From positions 214,829,962 through 214,893,961 of the forward strand of contig CM077644.1 of the NCBI GenBank assembly GCA_039707465.1: DNA of 64,000 nt, read 5' to 3'. Under the pieces are notes generated by a model. The model was given only the letters and a program-made list of their open reading frames with translations. It ran no database searches and was not told the DNA's origin. Positions 8,569-22,005 of this stretch are shown here, one piece after another (position 1 is the stretch's first letter; every line of letters begins with the position of its first letter). Origin of the DNA: Rhabdophis nuchalis (Eukaryota; Chordata; Lepidosauria; Squamata; Natricidae). The position numbers were made by a program, and so were the translations under genes.

Positions 8569-8781
8569 AGTGAATATTTTGGACATGTGATATGACACCC
8601 AGAAAAATACGGCATTCTTCACTTAATCCTCCAGGGAAAGACTGAAGGCAAACGAGGTCCAGGCAGAAGAACATCATGGCTGCAAAACCTAAGGGACTGG
8701 TTTGGACAAAACTCAGCAACACTTTTTCATGAGGCTGACAAAAATAGGATTGCCGACATGATCACCATCGTCCGATGGTGA
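8569..8781 (+). pseudogene. LINE C-terminal fragment (RTE-like)
   Basis: In one frame it reads SEYFGHVI-stop-HPEKYG, then LQGKTEGKRGPGRRRTSWLQ and NLRDWFGQN, ending IVRW with a stop at 8779-8781. The G-K-R-G-P-G-R-R-R-x-S-W-L pattern is typical of the extreme C-terminus of RTE/BovB-like LINE polyproteins. The clade is uncertain because no RT is left. Confidence 0.55.
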
Positions 8782-9091
8782 ATATGGCACAAGACGAAAG
8801 ATGCCTCAGTCCTTTTAAAACCAGAAACTCTAGCAGCTTTCTATGCAAGACTGTACCAATCTTTAATGCTTTAACATTATTTTTTCTTGCTATTTTCTCT
8901 GGACCTCTTTGCTAATATAGGCTTCTGATAAAAGCCTAAATCTTACTATGTTAAGGATAGTAATAATTGTCCCATCTTACTTTGGATTTTAACTAATTAC
9001 ACATTAGATTGTGTCAAAGCCATCCCTATCACAGGCCACTTACTAAAAATGTAACTGAATCAGCTGCATTATTACTTCCAGCATTACTTAC

Positions 9092-9204
9092 TGAATTCAC
9101 AGGAGGTGTTGGTATAGGAAGCAACCCTCCACCAGGAATCAGGCTTGTCATTGTTGGAGCAGGAGCCAAGAGAGAGAGGGCTTTGGCTTCATCTGGGATT
9201 TTAC
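9092..9204 (-). CDS. SREK1: SREK1 coding exon 3
   Basis: The translation is KIPDEAKALSLLAPAPTM, then TSLIPGGGLLPIPTPPVNS. This is the linker after the first RRM of SREK1 (SFRS12/SRrp86), just before a Pro/Leu-rich spacer leading to RRM2. The acceptor is CAG at 9205-9207 and the donor is a consensus GTAAGT at 9086-9091. The exon starts with two bases that complete the Gly codon split with exon 2 and ends in phase 0. Later exons (RRM2, the RS and Glu/Lys-rich tail) were looked for between 1 and 9091 and not seen, so they should lie outside the window. SREK1 modulates splice-site choice by binding other SR proteins in the nucleus. Confidence 0.9.
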
Positions 9205-11604
9205 CTGAAGAGCAAAATGGTTTTGTTATCAAAAGTAAGGCCACCTTTCAAATTTTACTCTTCTATTTACTATTTCCCTTCAACTTAAATATAGTAAAGA
9301 AAAAAAAACTACAACAGCCTTTTAAAAAAAGCAAAACAACACACGTCTTCCTTTCCCCTACTCCACTAGGAACAATAAGTGAGCAAAACTACAATCTCAT
9401 TACCGGATTTTTACTTTAAAAACTGAACAATGAGTAGATAATTATTTAACACTTTGAGCTATGGGTCACCTGTACTGGAAACTTAATGTTCATGAACCAA
9501 ACGATATCAAGCATGGACGCTTTCGCAGGACGTTGTTTCACGGTGATCGAAAGGTGTGTTACACATGACAACCGTTCGTGTTGGCTGCATCACTAATAGC
9601 ACACAGAACATCAGATACAGAAAAGAAGAACATTTTTTAAAGTTTAATCCCCAGAAATGGCAAATAACCAAATCAGTCAAAAAGAAAAAAGAGGAAACAG
9701 GTGTGTGCTAAGCAAAAACTGGGCTTTTCTTCTGCTGAAAGTGGCTGTGAAAAATATTGCCAGTTGATCACCAGTTGTCAATCTGGTACAACAAATCAAG
9801 CAAGGCAAGGAGTCATAGTGTAAGTACTTTGACCTAACAAGGCTCACAGCTCTGTAGCATTATGAAGGATAGTGTAATCTAGTCTTTGCAAAAATATTTA
9901 CTTGATCACTGGCATGTTTGTTACATCTGCATAATCAGTGCAACTGATCCACTGTTGTTTTTACAAGATGACAAGGACATTCTCTCTCGCTATACATATT
10001 CAGGGAGCAAAGTTTACCTCAATAAAATTGCTCAAGTTCTTAACTCAGAAATGTTTCATGTTAGGGATTGAAAATTAGGATAAAAATACTTTAGATAATT
10101 AAATAAAAATTACTTTACACTAACCATGGTTATCCATATTTGAAGATTGAATATTTGAATAATTTGATTGAATTGATATTTATTAAAAATGTACTTTAAG
10201 GATAACCAATTTATACTACTCTTTAAGATGCTTTACAGCGGCTAACTACTAAATTTGTGGGTTATACCCAAACAGTCTAAATGTAAATATTTTAAGCACA
10301 GGACTACTAAAAGGATTAGCTCCTAATCTATCCAGAAATTACAGACTGCAGATGGCAAAGTACTCTGCCAAGGAGCCACCACTGTCTGAAGTAACTATTA
10401 TTAGAGCAAGCACAAGAATTTTAGTCAATCTGGCCTCATAAAGCATTAATTATCTAGAATTATAATAGCATTAATTGTAAGAAAAAATACAGATAATTTT
10501 TTATTTTCAAATCCTCACCAACTAATCTACTAATGCTATAATGTTCCATTAAAAAAGCCACAGATATAATGTAGATAACAACACAGATCTCCATATTAAG
10601 CTCAAAAAAAGTTATTCCACTTCAAAAAGGGAAAGATGTTTCTGATGTTAAAACATTACCTAAAGAGCTATATTTAAAATACTGACAATTTGAGTTTTGG
10701 AAGGATATTATTTAAAACGTTTTATATATAAAAGTTAAAACACTACAAACTTTGACTGAAAGATTAAACCAGCTACATCAAAACCATATTATAGTTTCAC
10801 TTGGTTTAATAGATTTAAAAATAATAGAATCTTGACTGAAATAGTAAGTGGACTGCATTTAAATGAAAATATTTCAAACCTAATTTCCTATCGTTCTATA
10901 GGCCCAGAGTTCAAGTGCACATTCCAAAATAAATGGTTATAAACTGCAATCTTCCATGACCGTTTCTAATTGGGAATTCTCCTACAGATGGACGACATTT
11001 AATTCAATCGAGGCATCCAACAGTCAAAAAGGGAAGTAACTAATTTTCAATGATTTTCATCTCCCCTGTAAATTTCCTCATTTCAGGAAGCAGCATGGGA
11101 AATCATACAGAGAAGTGAAAAGTCATAAAATAACTTCCCTCACTTAATTGAGAAACTTTTGATCAGTGGGTGGCCACCAAGTATATATAACAGATAGCAA
11201 TTTATAGTAAATACTGAACTTTCTAATCTATCATACTACATGTAACTAATTTACTAGAAAACAAGCCTTCTTTTAAAAATCAACAAAATGAATATGTATT
11301 CAAATCTAAAGAAAATAAAATAATTTTTAAACATCTGCTAAACACACTTACATCCAGAAAGGGCCCAACTGTACCTCACTGAACTTGTGCAAGACCAAAA
11401 TTTTAATCCAATAAATTATTCCAGACTAAATATCACTGCATGTTTTCAGTGTAATCATAAAAAGAATGAAAATTCATAAAAATGTATCTCAGTAGTTATT
11501 TTGGCAAAAGACATTCCCATGCATAGGACTCCTTAATTTCACAACACAGCACTGGTGATGGCTCAAATGACACTTAAAAGCAATGATGTAAAAGCATGGA
11601 TATT
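9205..11604. other. SREK1 intron 2, AT-rich part without recognisable features
   Basis: No exon, RNA gene or clear transposon seen; only short AT-rich runs. Confidence 0.4.
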
Positions 11605-11740
11605 TATTATTTATTTATTTATTTATTGGATTTCTAGACCGCCCCCTCTCCCCGAAGGGACTCAGGGCGGTGTACAGGTAAAAAATTAAAACAATGACAA
11701 TCAACAATACATATAAACTAAAATCTAATTAAATAATATG
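11605..11740 (-). mobile_element. L2 3'-end fragment
   Basis: On the minus strand it has the L2 terminal box (CACCGCCCTGAGTCCC), a short spacer and an AATAAATAAATAAATAAATAA tail at 11605-11626. Only about 100 bp of the 3' UTR is kept. Confidence 0.75.
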
Positions 11741-14700
11741 CACAAATGTTTTTTTTACTCAGAACTAGACTATGCTATTTTAAACTGATTAATAACTCTA
11801 ACAACTACTTCAATCTGTGTAATTTAATTTATCAGTTTAAAGCTTCTATGAAAAGTTTCAGCCCCTTACTTTATATTTCTAAATAATTTGTAGCTTTAGT
11901 AAAGATCCTGCTGGTCTATTAGATAAACCAAAATTTCCAGTAGGGGTTGCTGCTAATTATGTAATTCCCTATTTACTTATAAAATTATCAGAGCACGGTA
12001 AAATATATTTATTAAAGAAAAAATATATGCAAAACTATGATAAAAGATGCCAAAATAATTTGTGAACTCTCATCCCTGTTGCAAAAAAGAATGTAGCAAA
12101 AGTTATTGTTCTTGGGAAGGTTCTGTAGAAAATATTCAAATTCTACGTGTCTGTTAATCCGAGACAGAATGTCATAATCATTGCCAAGACGCAAGAAAAA
12201 AAATAGTGATGCTTGTCACCTTCTCATAGAATGCTACAGTGAAGAGAAGACAATATACAAAACAAACACTGGTCAGCACAGAATTATTTTGAATATTCCC
12301 TATTTTTTTTAGATTTGTTACAGAAATTAGTATATTGAATATCAAAATTAAATAAATAGAAAACCTATTAGTCTTGAAATAACATTAGCCTTCTTGACAT
12401 ATATCATATTACCAATATGTTTATATGCTCTGCAGTTCAAATCTCAATGGGAAATTTCAACAGGCTTCCATAAAGCTTAGGCATGAAGAACATTTGCTCA
12501 AATACATATTTTGAAAAGTAACAGAGAGGTTCAAGGTGGGGGAAGGGGGAGAAGAAAGTTTCTGAAGACATTACAGAAGAAATGAACACTTCAAAACTTA
12601 GTCCAGAGAAATCAATTCATAATATAGAAGTTTAACTATATGGAGATAATGTAAACCATTTGATCACTTCATTTGATACTCAATATAGTCCTAATTAAGA
12701 ATACAGAAATTATTTCCACTGATTTCAAATTATCTAAACTTACAATTGCACTTACAGTTTAAATGTAAAGTCTAAATTGACTTTAGAATTATGTCAGCTC
12801 TTACTGACACAGTATTAGTTCCACAGAATAGATTTAAAATGAATCATGAATTCCTATAACAGAACAGCATTTTTACAGAACTGAAAAACCAGTTCACAAA
12901 TAGAAACAAAAGAATTACAGCAAAAAAGGGACAAAATTAAAAAAAAAAGAAGAAAAATAAAGCAAAACAAAATAATAAAACAGAGACAGGGCGTCCATCT
13001 TCTGCAGGCCAGACTTCGTTCTCATTTTCCCCCATGAAGTTGTCACTTGGCGGCAGGTTTAGTGGCATGGCAAACAATGCCTAATTCAGGCAAGTGTAAC
13101 AGGTCTGCCTTGGCCAGTCTAGTCATCTAATAATGCACAAATATCACACAGAGAAAACATACAAAACCAAATTAATAGTCAAAATCCATCTACCAGAAAA
13201 TGTGGACATAAAAGTTCAGAATGATGATTAAAGGTGGTATCAGATGTATTTCAATCTTGTCTTCTCTCAAACTAGACCGAAGTCAGAGAGAAATCTCAAA
13301 TACACATAAAATGAGAAGGGGGGACCACGCATTTTGACAATGTGATGTTGCACTGTATCCAAAATCACAAAGTTAATCATGAAGTATGAGTTATATATTT
13401 GATATCATTTTTTTCTATTCATTGAAGCTATTGCCACACAAAGTTGGGAATAATTCCTGACAGACAACATGAACATTTTTAAAAGGTCTTAACATTCTTC
13501 CCTCCCCATGTCTGGATTTTGTACAATAAATTCATAAATATTAGGTATCACACTATTTGGATTTCCCAGTAGAGAGTAGATCGACAGAGCATGTGTGCTC
13601 TACAGCCTATGTAACTCTCCACTCTTCATATGAAATCCAAGGAAACTGCTAGGTTGGTATATATAAGCCTATGGATTTGATCTGAGCATTTTACTTTAAT
13701 AAACCATATGAATCACTTGTAATTAAACTCAAAATTTAAATAATTAAGAAATTATATTTACCCAGCACTGACTGCAGAGGAATAGTTTTGCATACTTACT
13801 TTGGAATAGTTGCTAATAGGCTTACTTTTAGGTAGGCTTATTGGTAGAATAATCCTTCCCAATTCAAGTATCTTTCCACTGTGCTCAATGAATTCCTCAA
13901 ATTCTCAGCCAAAACATCTGGCTAAAAATTATATTAACTGAAATTTAGCATATTTGGGGAGTAAAAAGTTGGGAAAGTCACCACATAAATTTAGAGATTT
14001 TGAAAAAAAGAATTTACACTGGAGGAGGGAGTAAATGCCAATGACTGCTGCATTCTCTTCAATTGTTTTTATGTGTATCAATTTTTAGTTCCCATGCAGT
14101 TAAAATGGTAAATTAAAGACAAAATTCAAACTGATTGATTATATGCATAATCTTTGATGTCATATCTTATTGACTTTATACCCCATAATAGGGAATGCAT
14201 TTTTAAAAATCTAGTAACTCATTGAGGGAGGAATTACAATGTATCGAAGTGCCATTGTAGTAGCTTTCTGTTAACTCATATTATTGAGCCAAGTATAAAG
14301 GGAAAGAATAGGACTAAGGAACCCTAAATCCTCTGCATTAGTCTAGCAGATACATAGTGAAGTTAGTAAAGAGAGATTTTTTCAGTTGAAGAAATCTTTG
14401 TGTCTTTCTGGGTTGTTTTTAGCACAAAGACAAGTAGAAGAACAGAAATTGTCTTTTCATATGCTCTTCTACTCCAGGCATGGAAAATCCAGATATATGA
14501 TGGTATATTCTCTGTTGTATCCTTATTAGAAATCAAATATAAAAATACAAGCGAGATTATAATTTAGATCAGAAGTACAAATCAATATATTAAGACAAAA
14601 AAATTTCAAAGATGTACATGTACAACCTTTGATAACTATGCTAGTTTATGAAGCTGCTCCAATATCATATTGTTGTAGACAAAGGGAATAGATGAACATA

Positions 14701-15017
14701 TTAAAGCAATTATTTTTTAAATATTTGCTCTTCCTGAATAAATCATATTAAACATAAGTACAAGCAAAATGAATCAGCAAAAATTACATGACTTAACTTA
14801 CTAGTACTTTTAAGTTGTCACTCTTATCAGACAATTTTGTTTTTAAAACAAAATAAAGAAACTCATTTGTAATATTCTCTATCTAGATATGTCCACGTTT
14901 TTGCACTGGAAAAAATTTGTTACTTAAAAAAAGAACTATTTCACATTGTGTCCCCTGAAGTCAAACTATATAACTGTACTGTATAATTAACATAACCCTT
15001 TCTATATATAGCAATAG
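11741..15017. other. SREK1 intron 2, repeat-poor stretch
   Basis: Over 3 kb with no transposon that I recognise. A segment at 12960-13140 stands out by its higher GC and lack of repeat character, and on the minus strand it is followed by a long pyrimidine tract ending in TTTTTCAG near 12881 (see findings). No protein-coding exon could be supported. Confidence 0.35.
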
Positions 15018-15235
15018 TTTGGTGTAATGGTTAAAGCATCAGGCTAGAAACCAGGAAACCATGAGTTCTAGTCCCTGTTCAGGCACAAAGCCAGGTGGGT
15101 AATCTTGGGTCAGTAGCTTTCTCTCAGCCCTAGGAAGGAGGCAGTGGCAAACAATTTCTGAAAAACCTTGCCAACTGCAGTAACTTGTACAGGCAGTCAA
15201 TGAGAATCAAACATGACTGAATGTACGGGAAATAT
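15018..15235 (+). mobile_element. tRNA-derived SINE with BovB-like tail (Sauria-type)
   Basis: The head has A box GGTGTAATGGTTAAAGC and a B-box-like GAGTTCTAGTCCC. The body includes CTCTCAGCCCTAGGAAGGAG, and the 3' end AGAATCAAACATGACTGAA resembles the BovB LINE terminus. This matches the common squamate Sauria SINE layout, mobilised by BovB. Confidence 0.75.
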
Positions 15236-15236
15236 A

Positions 15237-15291
<55 letters not shown>

Positions 15292-15292
15292 C
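15236..15292. repeat. (ATCT)n microsatellite
   Basis: About 14 perfect units immediately 3' of the SINE, probably grown from its tail. Confidence 0.95.
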
Positions 15293-15679
15293 TTTATTTT
15301 CTTCATGATATTTAATCAAAAATTTCACAGAATTAAGTTTGCCAAGAATTGTGACAAAATTATAAGGACTAAGAAAAGCAAATAAGGATGCAACAGCACC
15401 AAAAGATACTTTTTTTATATTTGTATTTTAGCAAATAATCTTCCACAGCCCAAAGAGCTGTGAAGCTATTTTAAAATAAATAATAAATGAAAAATGAACA
15501 GAAAAAACAATCTTTCGGATTACACATAGGCCTATCAAGGGAGCTTCTCATTCTACAGTCATTAATTAAAACGTTAAACAATAACTTATGTTAATTGGAT
15601 AAATATATTACAAAAGAAAAAATGGAATAAATGAACACGTGAGAAAAACTGAAAGTGTTCCAGTCGCAAAGGAAGCCAA

Positions 15680-17330
15680 TATATAGGCTGCGTAGAACTG
15701 TTCAAATGGTGTTTGGAAGCAAAAGTTTAGCATAAGCTAATAATGCTAAGAATAATAGAAAGGACTTCTTTAGATATGTTCACAATAAAGAAAAATGAAG
15801 ATGACAAAATATTAACAGATAAAGTAAATACAGTCAGAACTATTCAATCCCTCTTTTAGTTCAATTTTTTTTCATGAACAGAAGAATTTTGTCAAGAAAT
15901 TAGGAAAAGTAATAGGTTGAGATGCTTCAATTTGGAGTTGTACTCAGTAATCTAAATGAACCCTTTAAATTCTGTGGCTGAAGCTTGGGAATAACAGAAA
16001 CATGGCTGGGAATTATCTTTTTTATTTTGAATGAGTTTAAACTTCCAGGGCTGGATGAACTACATGAAATAAATAATCCTCTTGACTGAATTCCTCGAGA
16101 ACTGAGCAAATGCCAGATGACTAGAAGAGAGACAATAATGTCCCTATCTTCAAAGAGAGGAAAAAGATTCAGAAAAGTATGTGCCAGTCAGCATGACATC
16201 AATACTTAGGAATTTTGGAAAAGATAAAGAAATTAATTTGGAAAAATATACTTACTTACTTACCAAATGTTAGCATGGACAAATCTTGTCAAAGTAATCT
16301 TATGTCATTTTTGACTGAGTACTTCTTGAACACATTTTGGGAATGCTGTATATTTAGTGCACAAGACATTTCAAAAAGTAACTCATGACATTATTAGCAA
16401 AATAGTCAAGTAAGGACTGGATGACAAATAAGTGGACACATCTGGGTCAGAAATCATACTCAGAAGGTGCATATTGATGGTTGCTCATCAAATCAGAAAG
16501 TTTTCATACAGAATGCCACAAAGATCAGTTCTATGTCTTCAACTCTGCAATATTTTTATTAATCAGTTATAATTGGATGAAGAAAAGGAAATGCTTCTAA
16601 AATTTGTGGAGAACATGATACAATGAGCTAGTTAATGCACCCATAGTCAGAACTAAAATAAGTAATGATCTTGACTGATTTGGAGAATGGTCTAAAAGTA
16701 AGAGAATAACATTAATCAGAAATAAGTGCAAAACTTTTTCTTAGAAAACAACCATTAATTGTACAAGCATAGGGTGGAAAATATATAGCCAGGGAATAAT
16801 ACTTATAAAAAGGCAAATCATGGCAAATACTATTTCTACTTCTTTCTGTTTTGCTCAAAATAGTGTAATACTTCCAGGAGGATTCAAAGAAGTTGTAGTA
16901 GATCCAGAGAACAGCAATGAGAAACTAGAAAATAAATATTATGAAGTGAAATTGCAGAGATTGTACATGCTTAGATTTGAGGGGGGAGTACACAACTGAG
17001 GGGAAATATGATAGAACTCTTTAAATATCTGATGTTACAAGAAGCCAAATAAATTCTCTCATTTGAAAAGGTAATTAACCAAAAAACAATTTAAATTTCA
17101 GAAAGGCAGACTTTGACTGTTAAAAGAAAGTTTCTAATAGTAAGAGCAGTTCATAAAGGAACCAGACGCTGTTAATTCTATATTTTTAACTGATTTATAG
17201 AAAACAAAAGGCTAAGAAAGCAAAGGCTGAAAATGTCTCTCCCTGAGGGAGATGGGCAATCTAGAAACAAAACAAAAAAATGGCAATGCTGAAATCAGTG
17301 GTTTCCAGCTAGACAGAACCATTATAGCAA
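15680..17330 (+). pseudogene. Ancient CR1 LINE, heavily decayed
   Basis: Short readable islands follow the CR1 order across many stops and shifts: a KKFF-type box near 15760, KYVPVSMTSI (the CR1 NYRPVSLTSI box) near 16180, a YNWM segment near 16570, and MIELFKYLM (the C-terminal LFKYLKG box) near 17010. No intact frame is left. It is much older than the L2 copies. Confidence 0.55.
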
Positions 17331-17654
17331 AAGTAACTCAACCACCTCCAAGGCTCATCCTCTATCTCACCAAATAGTTTTAATTTAGAAGGGAGGTAAT
17401 ATATACCTAAAGTTTAAACTATGGACCATAGATGCAGCTGTAAGGTTGCAGTGGACAATCAACCGTTAAGTGTTGAAATATGCTGTGCCTTCACTGAGTG
17501 CCATTTCACTTGTATTCTCAGTCTTGAATTATTTATATTTTGATTAAAAATCCCACCTTTTAACTTCTGCCTGAATAATTAGAATTGTTATTGTTCTCAA
17601 CTACTGTTCCCAGCATTTTCCTTTCTACTGAACTATACATGAATTATTAGTAAT

Positions 17655-20197
17655 GCCGTCGGTAGGCGAAACCTCTGGTGCAGCTCGGGAGTTCATGGCT
17701 TCCATGGCAGCCATGGACCTGACCCAGGTAGTTTTGGGCCCTACCCACGAGGATGGACACACCCTGATCTCATCTTCGTCTCGGGACAGTGGAGTCGTGA
17801 TCTGGTAATAGGGGATTTAGTCATCACACTCCTGTCATGGACAGATCACGCTCTCCTTCGGCTCGACTTTCCGATCGCTGCACCCCATCGCGGGGAGGCG
17901 GAACTGGATATTCCTATATGGTTCCGCCCCAGGCTTCTGATGGACCCGGTAAGGTTCCAAAGGGAGCTTGGGCCAATTCCTGTGGACTTGCCCCGCGACT
18001 CGACTGAGGACCTAGTGGCCGCATGGTTAAGTGCGGCCACGGGGGCCTTGGACCGAGTCGCGCCCGTGCGGCCTCTCTTGCGGCGACGATCCACCCGGGC
18101 TCCTTGGTTCACCGAGGAGCTTAGGGAGATGAAGCGCCACAAGAGACGCCTAGAGAGCAGATGGAGATCCTCTCGCTCCGAAGCCGACCGAACACTAGTG
18201 AGAACCTACATTAGGACTTACCTGGTGGCGATAAGAGTGGCCAAATGTGAGTATTGTGCCACTCTTATTGCATCCGCAGATAACCGCCCTGTTTGGGGTG
18301 ACCCGCTCCCTCCTTCATCAGAGGCTGCGGGAAGCCCCTCTGCAAGGGCGAGCAGAGGAATTTGGGATTTATCTGCAGGAGAAAATCACTCGGATTGGGA
18401 GCGAGCTGCCCTCCATCGACAGTGGTCCAGCTGAGGTTGCTCTTGAGACACCATCTTGGGAGGAGTTTGATTTTGTTACTACCGAGGATATGGACAAGTT
18501 GTCAAAGAGACTTAGGGCTACCACATGTTTATTGGACCCGTGTCCCTCCTGGCTTGTACTGGCATCCTGGGAGACGACACGAGGCTGGCTCCAGGGCATT
18601 GTCAACGCATCTTTGAGTGAGGGGTCCTTGCCTGCCGTCTTGAAAGAGCCGGTAGTAAGGCCCCTCCTCAAGAAGCCGTCCCTGGATCCAGCATTACTAG
18701 AGAACTATCGTCCCGTCTCCAACCTTCACTTTTTAGTGAAGGTTGTTGAGAGTGTGGTGGCCCAACAGTTTCCGCGACACTTGGAGGAAGTTGATTATCT
18801 AGACCCGCGCCAGTCCGGCTTCCGACCCGGGCATAGCACCGAGACGGCATTGGTCGCGTTGGTTGATGATCTCTGGAGGGCGCGGGATAGAGGATATTCC
18901 TCTATCCTAGTCCTATTAGACCTCTCAGCGGCTTTTGATACCATCGACCATGGTATCCTATTGCGCCGACTGGGGGGGTTGGGGCTGGGAGGCACCGTTC
19001 TACGGTGGTTCTCTTCCTACCTCTCTGGTCGGTCGCAATATGTGTTGGCAGGGGGGCAGAGGTCGGCCTCGAGGCCCCTCGTATGTGGGGTACCTCAAGG
19101 GTCGGTCCTCTCGCCCCTACTGTTCAACACATACATGAAGCCGCTGGGCGAGATCATCCGTGGTTTTGGGGTGGGATATCATCTGTACGCTGATGATACT
19201 CAGTTGTACATATCCACCCCAGACCACCCCAACGATGCCGTCGAGGTCATGTCCCGGTGTTTGGAGGCCGTACGGATCTGGATGGGTAGTAACAAACTCA
19301 GGCTCAACCCATCCAAGACTGAGTGGCTGTGGCTTCCGGCACCCCGGTTCAGCCAGATTATTCCAACTCTGGCCATTGGGGGCGAAACACCGGCCCCCGT
19401 GGAGAGGGCGCGCAATTTGGGTGTCCTCCTGGATTCCCGGCTGTCCATGGAGGACCATGTGGCGGCCGTGGCCAGGGGGGCTTTCCATCAGGTACGCCTG
19501 ATGCACCAATTGCGGCCCTTACTGGACCGGGCTGCCCTTCGCACAGTCACTCAGGCCTGTACTGTACTGTAATGCTCTCTACATGGGGCTTCCCTTGAGG
19601 TGCACTCGAAAGCTGCAGTTAGTCCAGAATGCAGCCGCGCGGGTGATTACGGGAGCGCCTAGACACTCCCACATAACACCTATCCTGCGCGAACTGCACT
19701 GGCTTCCTGTGGTCTTTCGGGTGCGCTTCAAGGTTCTGACGACCATCTTTAAAGCGCTCCATGGCTCGGGGCCTAGTTATATGCGAGACCGCCTCCTGCC
19801 CCATACATCCCTTAGACCAATACGCTCCCACAGAGAGGGCCTCCTCAGGGTGCCGTCGGCCGGACAATGCCGACTGGCGACACCCAGGGGGAGAGCCTTC
19901 TCTGTGGCAGGTCCAGCCCTTTGGAACGACTTACCCCCTGAACTTCGCACCATCTCTTAAGACACATTTGTTCCATCTAGCCGGCCTAGCGTAGCCCCCT
20001 ATACTGACTTTTAGATAGTTTTTAAATTTGGGGATTTTAATCTGGTTTTAGCACAGGTTCTATTGAATTAGTTTTTTAAATTTTATATGTTTTGTATGTA
20101 TTTTAATTTTCCTGTGCGCCGCCCTGGGTCCGTTTGGAGAAGGGCGGGGTATAAATTGAATAAATATAAATATAATAAATATAATATAATATAATAA
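17655..20197 (+). mobile_element. L2-clade LINE, 5'-truncated (L2 copy 3)
   Basis: It starts inside the EN domain (equivalent to about 1690 in copy 1) and runs through RT to the L2 3' box (CCGCCCTGGGTCCG), GGGGTATAAATTGAATAAA and a TATAA-rich tail. It sits in SREK1 intron 2, antisense to the gene. Confidence 0.85.
17940..19960 (+). pseudogene. L2 EN/RT remnant (copy 3)
   Basis: Two overlapping frames (17940-18434 and 18247-19572) are joined by an apparent 8-base deletion near 18290 relative to copy 1. RT motifs SGFRPGHSTETALVAL, LLDLSAAFDTIDHGILLRRL, GVPQGSVLSPLLFNTYM and LYADDTQLYIS are all intact. A deletion near 19558 shifts the frame again; the C-terminal part (19583-19960) ends early because of a further deletion before the usual KTYLFQQAGLA. 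Confidence 0.8.
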
Positions 20198-21063
20198 CAT
20201 TTTTATAAATTCTCTCTTACTTGTATGGCTATTTCACTTTCTTGCCTCTCTACTGAAGCTACAAAAGTGGCTTTAAATATAAGTTCTAAGCTAACAAAAC
20301 CCAAAGCTAATACATGAATAACTGATCATATAAATATTTTGCAACACTAATATAAAAAATAAATGCAATCTAAAACTAACAAAAGTCTAAAAAAACCCAT
20401 AGAACACCCCATTTAAATAAAATTCCAACAATATTAGAAGTAAATACAGGAAGTGTTCTTTAGGAAGGCCTTTGTCTTGAAAAATAGCATGGGCATAAAA
20501 ATATATCCTTAAGTTAAAATGGCTAACACCTTATGCTGTATGAGATTTCTCATGGGAGATTTAATTTCAGTAATTTTAAATGTTAAATTTTCAAATTATT
20601 TAATTTTGAGATTACCTGAAGCAATCTGGGGATCTTGGTGTGGTGTTGACGCCACTAAGTAACTACTCTCTATAATATATCATATTTTGTATCATTTATT
20701 ACTGGAAAAGATACGATACCTCGCTTGGAAAACTTATTCTATTTTCATAACTCATAATAAAAACTAAAAAATATGGTTTCTATTGCTATAACAAAGACGT
20801 GTGATTACTCTCATTTAATTAAAAATATGTTTAGGACATTTTCATATATAAATATGTCTGTGGTTGTTCAACTCAATTTTCCTAGGCAAATGGCAAACAA
20901 CACACATTGGAATAAAAGGAATTAGTGAAAGAAGCAAGTTCTCATCCTTGTAAGACTACATTACATTAAAGAAAGTATGCACATATTTGCTGAAAAAACA
21001 TATGGAACAAACTGACAGAGTGGAGACCACAAAAATGAAAAACACCATACTGAAAATACCAAC
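20198..21063. other. SREK1 intron 2, unassigned
   Basis: AT-rich, no recognisable feature up to the donor of exon 2. Confidence 0.4.
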
Positions 21064-21197
21064 CTTCTGCACAGGGTACAACTATCAGAGCTCTGTCAAT
21101 AAAAACTGTGTTTGTTAGATGCTGGGCCACACCAACACTTGATGACTCTCGAAACTTAATATAACATACTTTGGAAGAAAAAGCGAGCGGTGCATTG
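21064..21197 (-). CDS. SREK1: SREK1 coding exon 2 (rest of RRM1)
   Basis: The translation reads NAPLAFSSKVCYIKFRESSS, then VGVAQHLTNTVFIDRALIVV and PCAE. The RNP1-like strand KVCYIKF and the final beta strand of the first RRM are here. The first base completes the Asp codon split with exon 1 (GA|C) and the last base starts the Gly codon completed by exon 3 (G|GT). The acceptor is TTGCAG (CAG at 21198-21200) and the donor is GTTGGT (21058-21063), a weaker site. The text is very close to mammalian SREK1 as I recall it, which supports a functional gene under strong constraint. Confidence 0.93.
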
Positions 21198-21754
21198 CTG
21201 CAAGAAAAAGAAAACCAATTATATTTTACAGTTTCATCTTTTTTTCAAAAACATTTGTGAACACATAAACGCCAAAAATTGTCTTATATTTTTCAATATC
21301 GTTTAATGTATCTTACACTATTACACATGAAAGTTAATTATAGAAGATATCAGTTCTTCTACAGATTCTTAATCTCTTATATATATACTTTATATGTGTT
21401 TAAGAATATCAAGCTTTTGCCAGACAATATTATTCAACAACTGAATTTTCTATTTACTCCATAATAAAATATAGCTAGCTCTAAGCATAATCATAGCCTT
21501 GGTGATAAAACATTATTTCACTACCATTATTACTTAGGTTTAAAAGTAACTAAAAATATTCTACTTTCTATAAACTATGGTTTACTCCAATAACGCTTTA
21601 ATAAGTGTCACATGAGTCTTCTATAATTAGTCTATATAGATAAGACCTTCTAAACAACTTAGGCTGATCTTGAAAAACCACAGTTCAATTCAATCTATTT
21701 AGCTAAATTCTAATTCATAGACATTCAATCTGAAATAAAGATGGTGCATTATGT
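21198..21754. other. SREK1 intron 1, unassigned
   Basis: AT-rich, nothing recognised. Confidence 0.4.
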
Positions 21755-21997
21755 CAGGGGTCTCCAACCCCCGGTCCGTGGACCGGTGCCGGTCCATGGC
21801 TTGATAGGAACCGGGCCGCAGGGCCGAGTGAGCCGACTCCCCCCCGCATGCTCATGCGCTGCTTGTTCCTCCTCCCCCCTGCGTGTGCATGCGCCGCCTG
21901 TCCCCCCCCCCCCCGCTCCTCCTCTACGCCAGCCGGTCCACAGAATTTTCTTTAAAATGAAACCGGTCCCTGGTGCAAAAAAGGTTGGGGACCCCTG
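21755..21997 (+). mobile_element. Non-autonomous hAT transposon (MITE)
   Basis: Terminal inverted repeats CAGGGGTCTCCAAC and GTTGGGGACCCCTG bound a 243-bp GC-rich element. It is flanked by a perfect 8-bp target duplication CATTATGT (21747-21754 and 21998-22005), which is diagnostic of the hAT superfamily. No transposase is encoded. Confidence 0.92.
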
Positions 21998-22005
21998 CAT
22001 TATGT

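Noticed and set aside
9009..9419. 136-codon plus-strand frame over SREK1 exon 3
   Set aside because: Antisense of the exon; the minus strand carries matching protein and splice sites.
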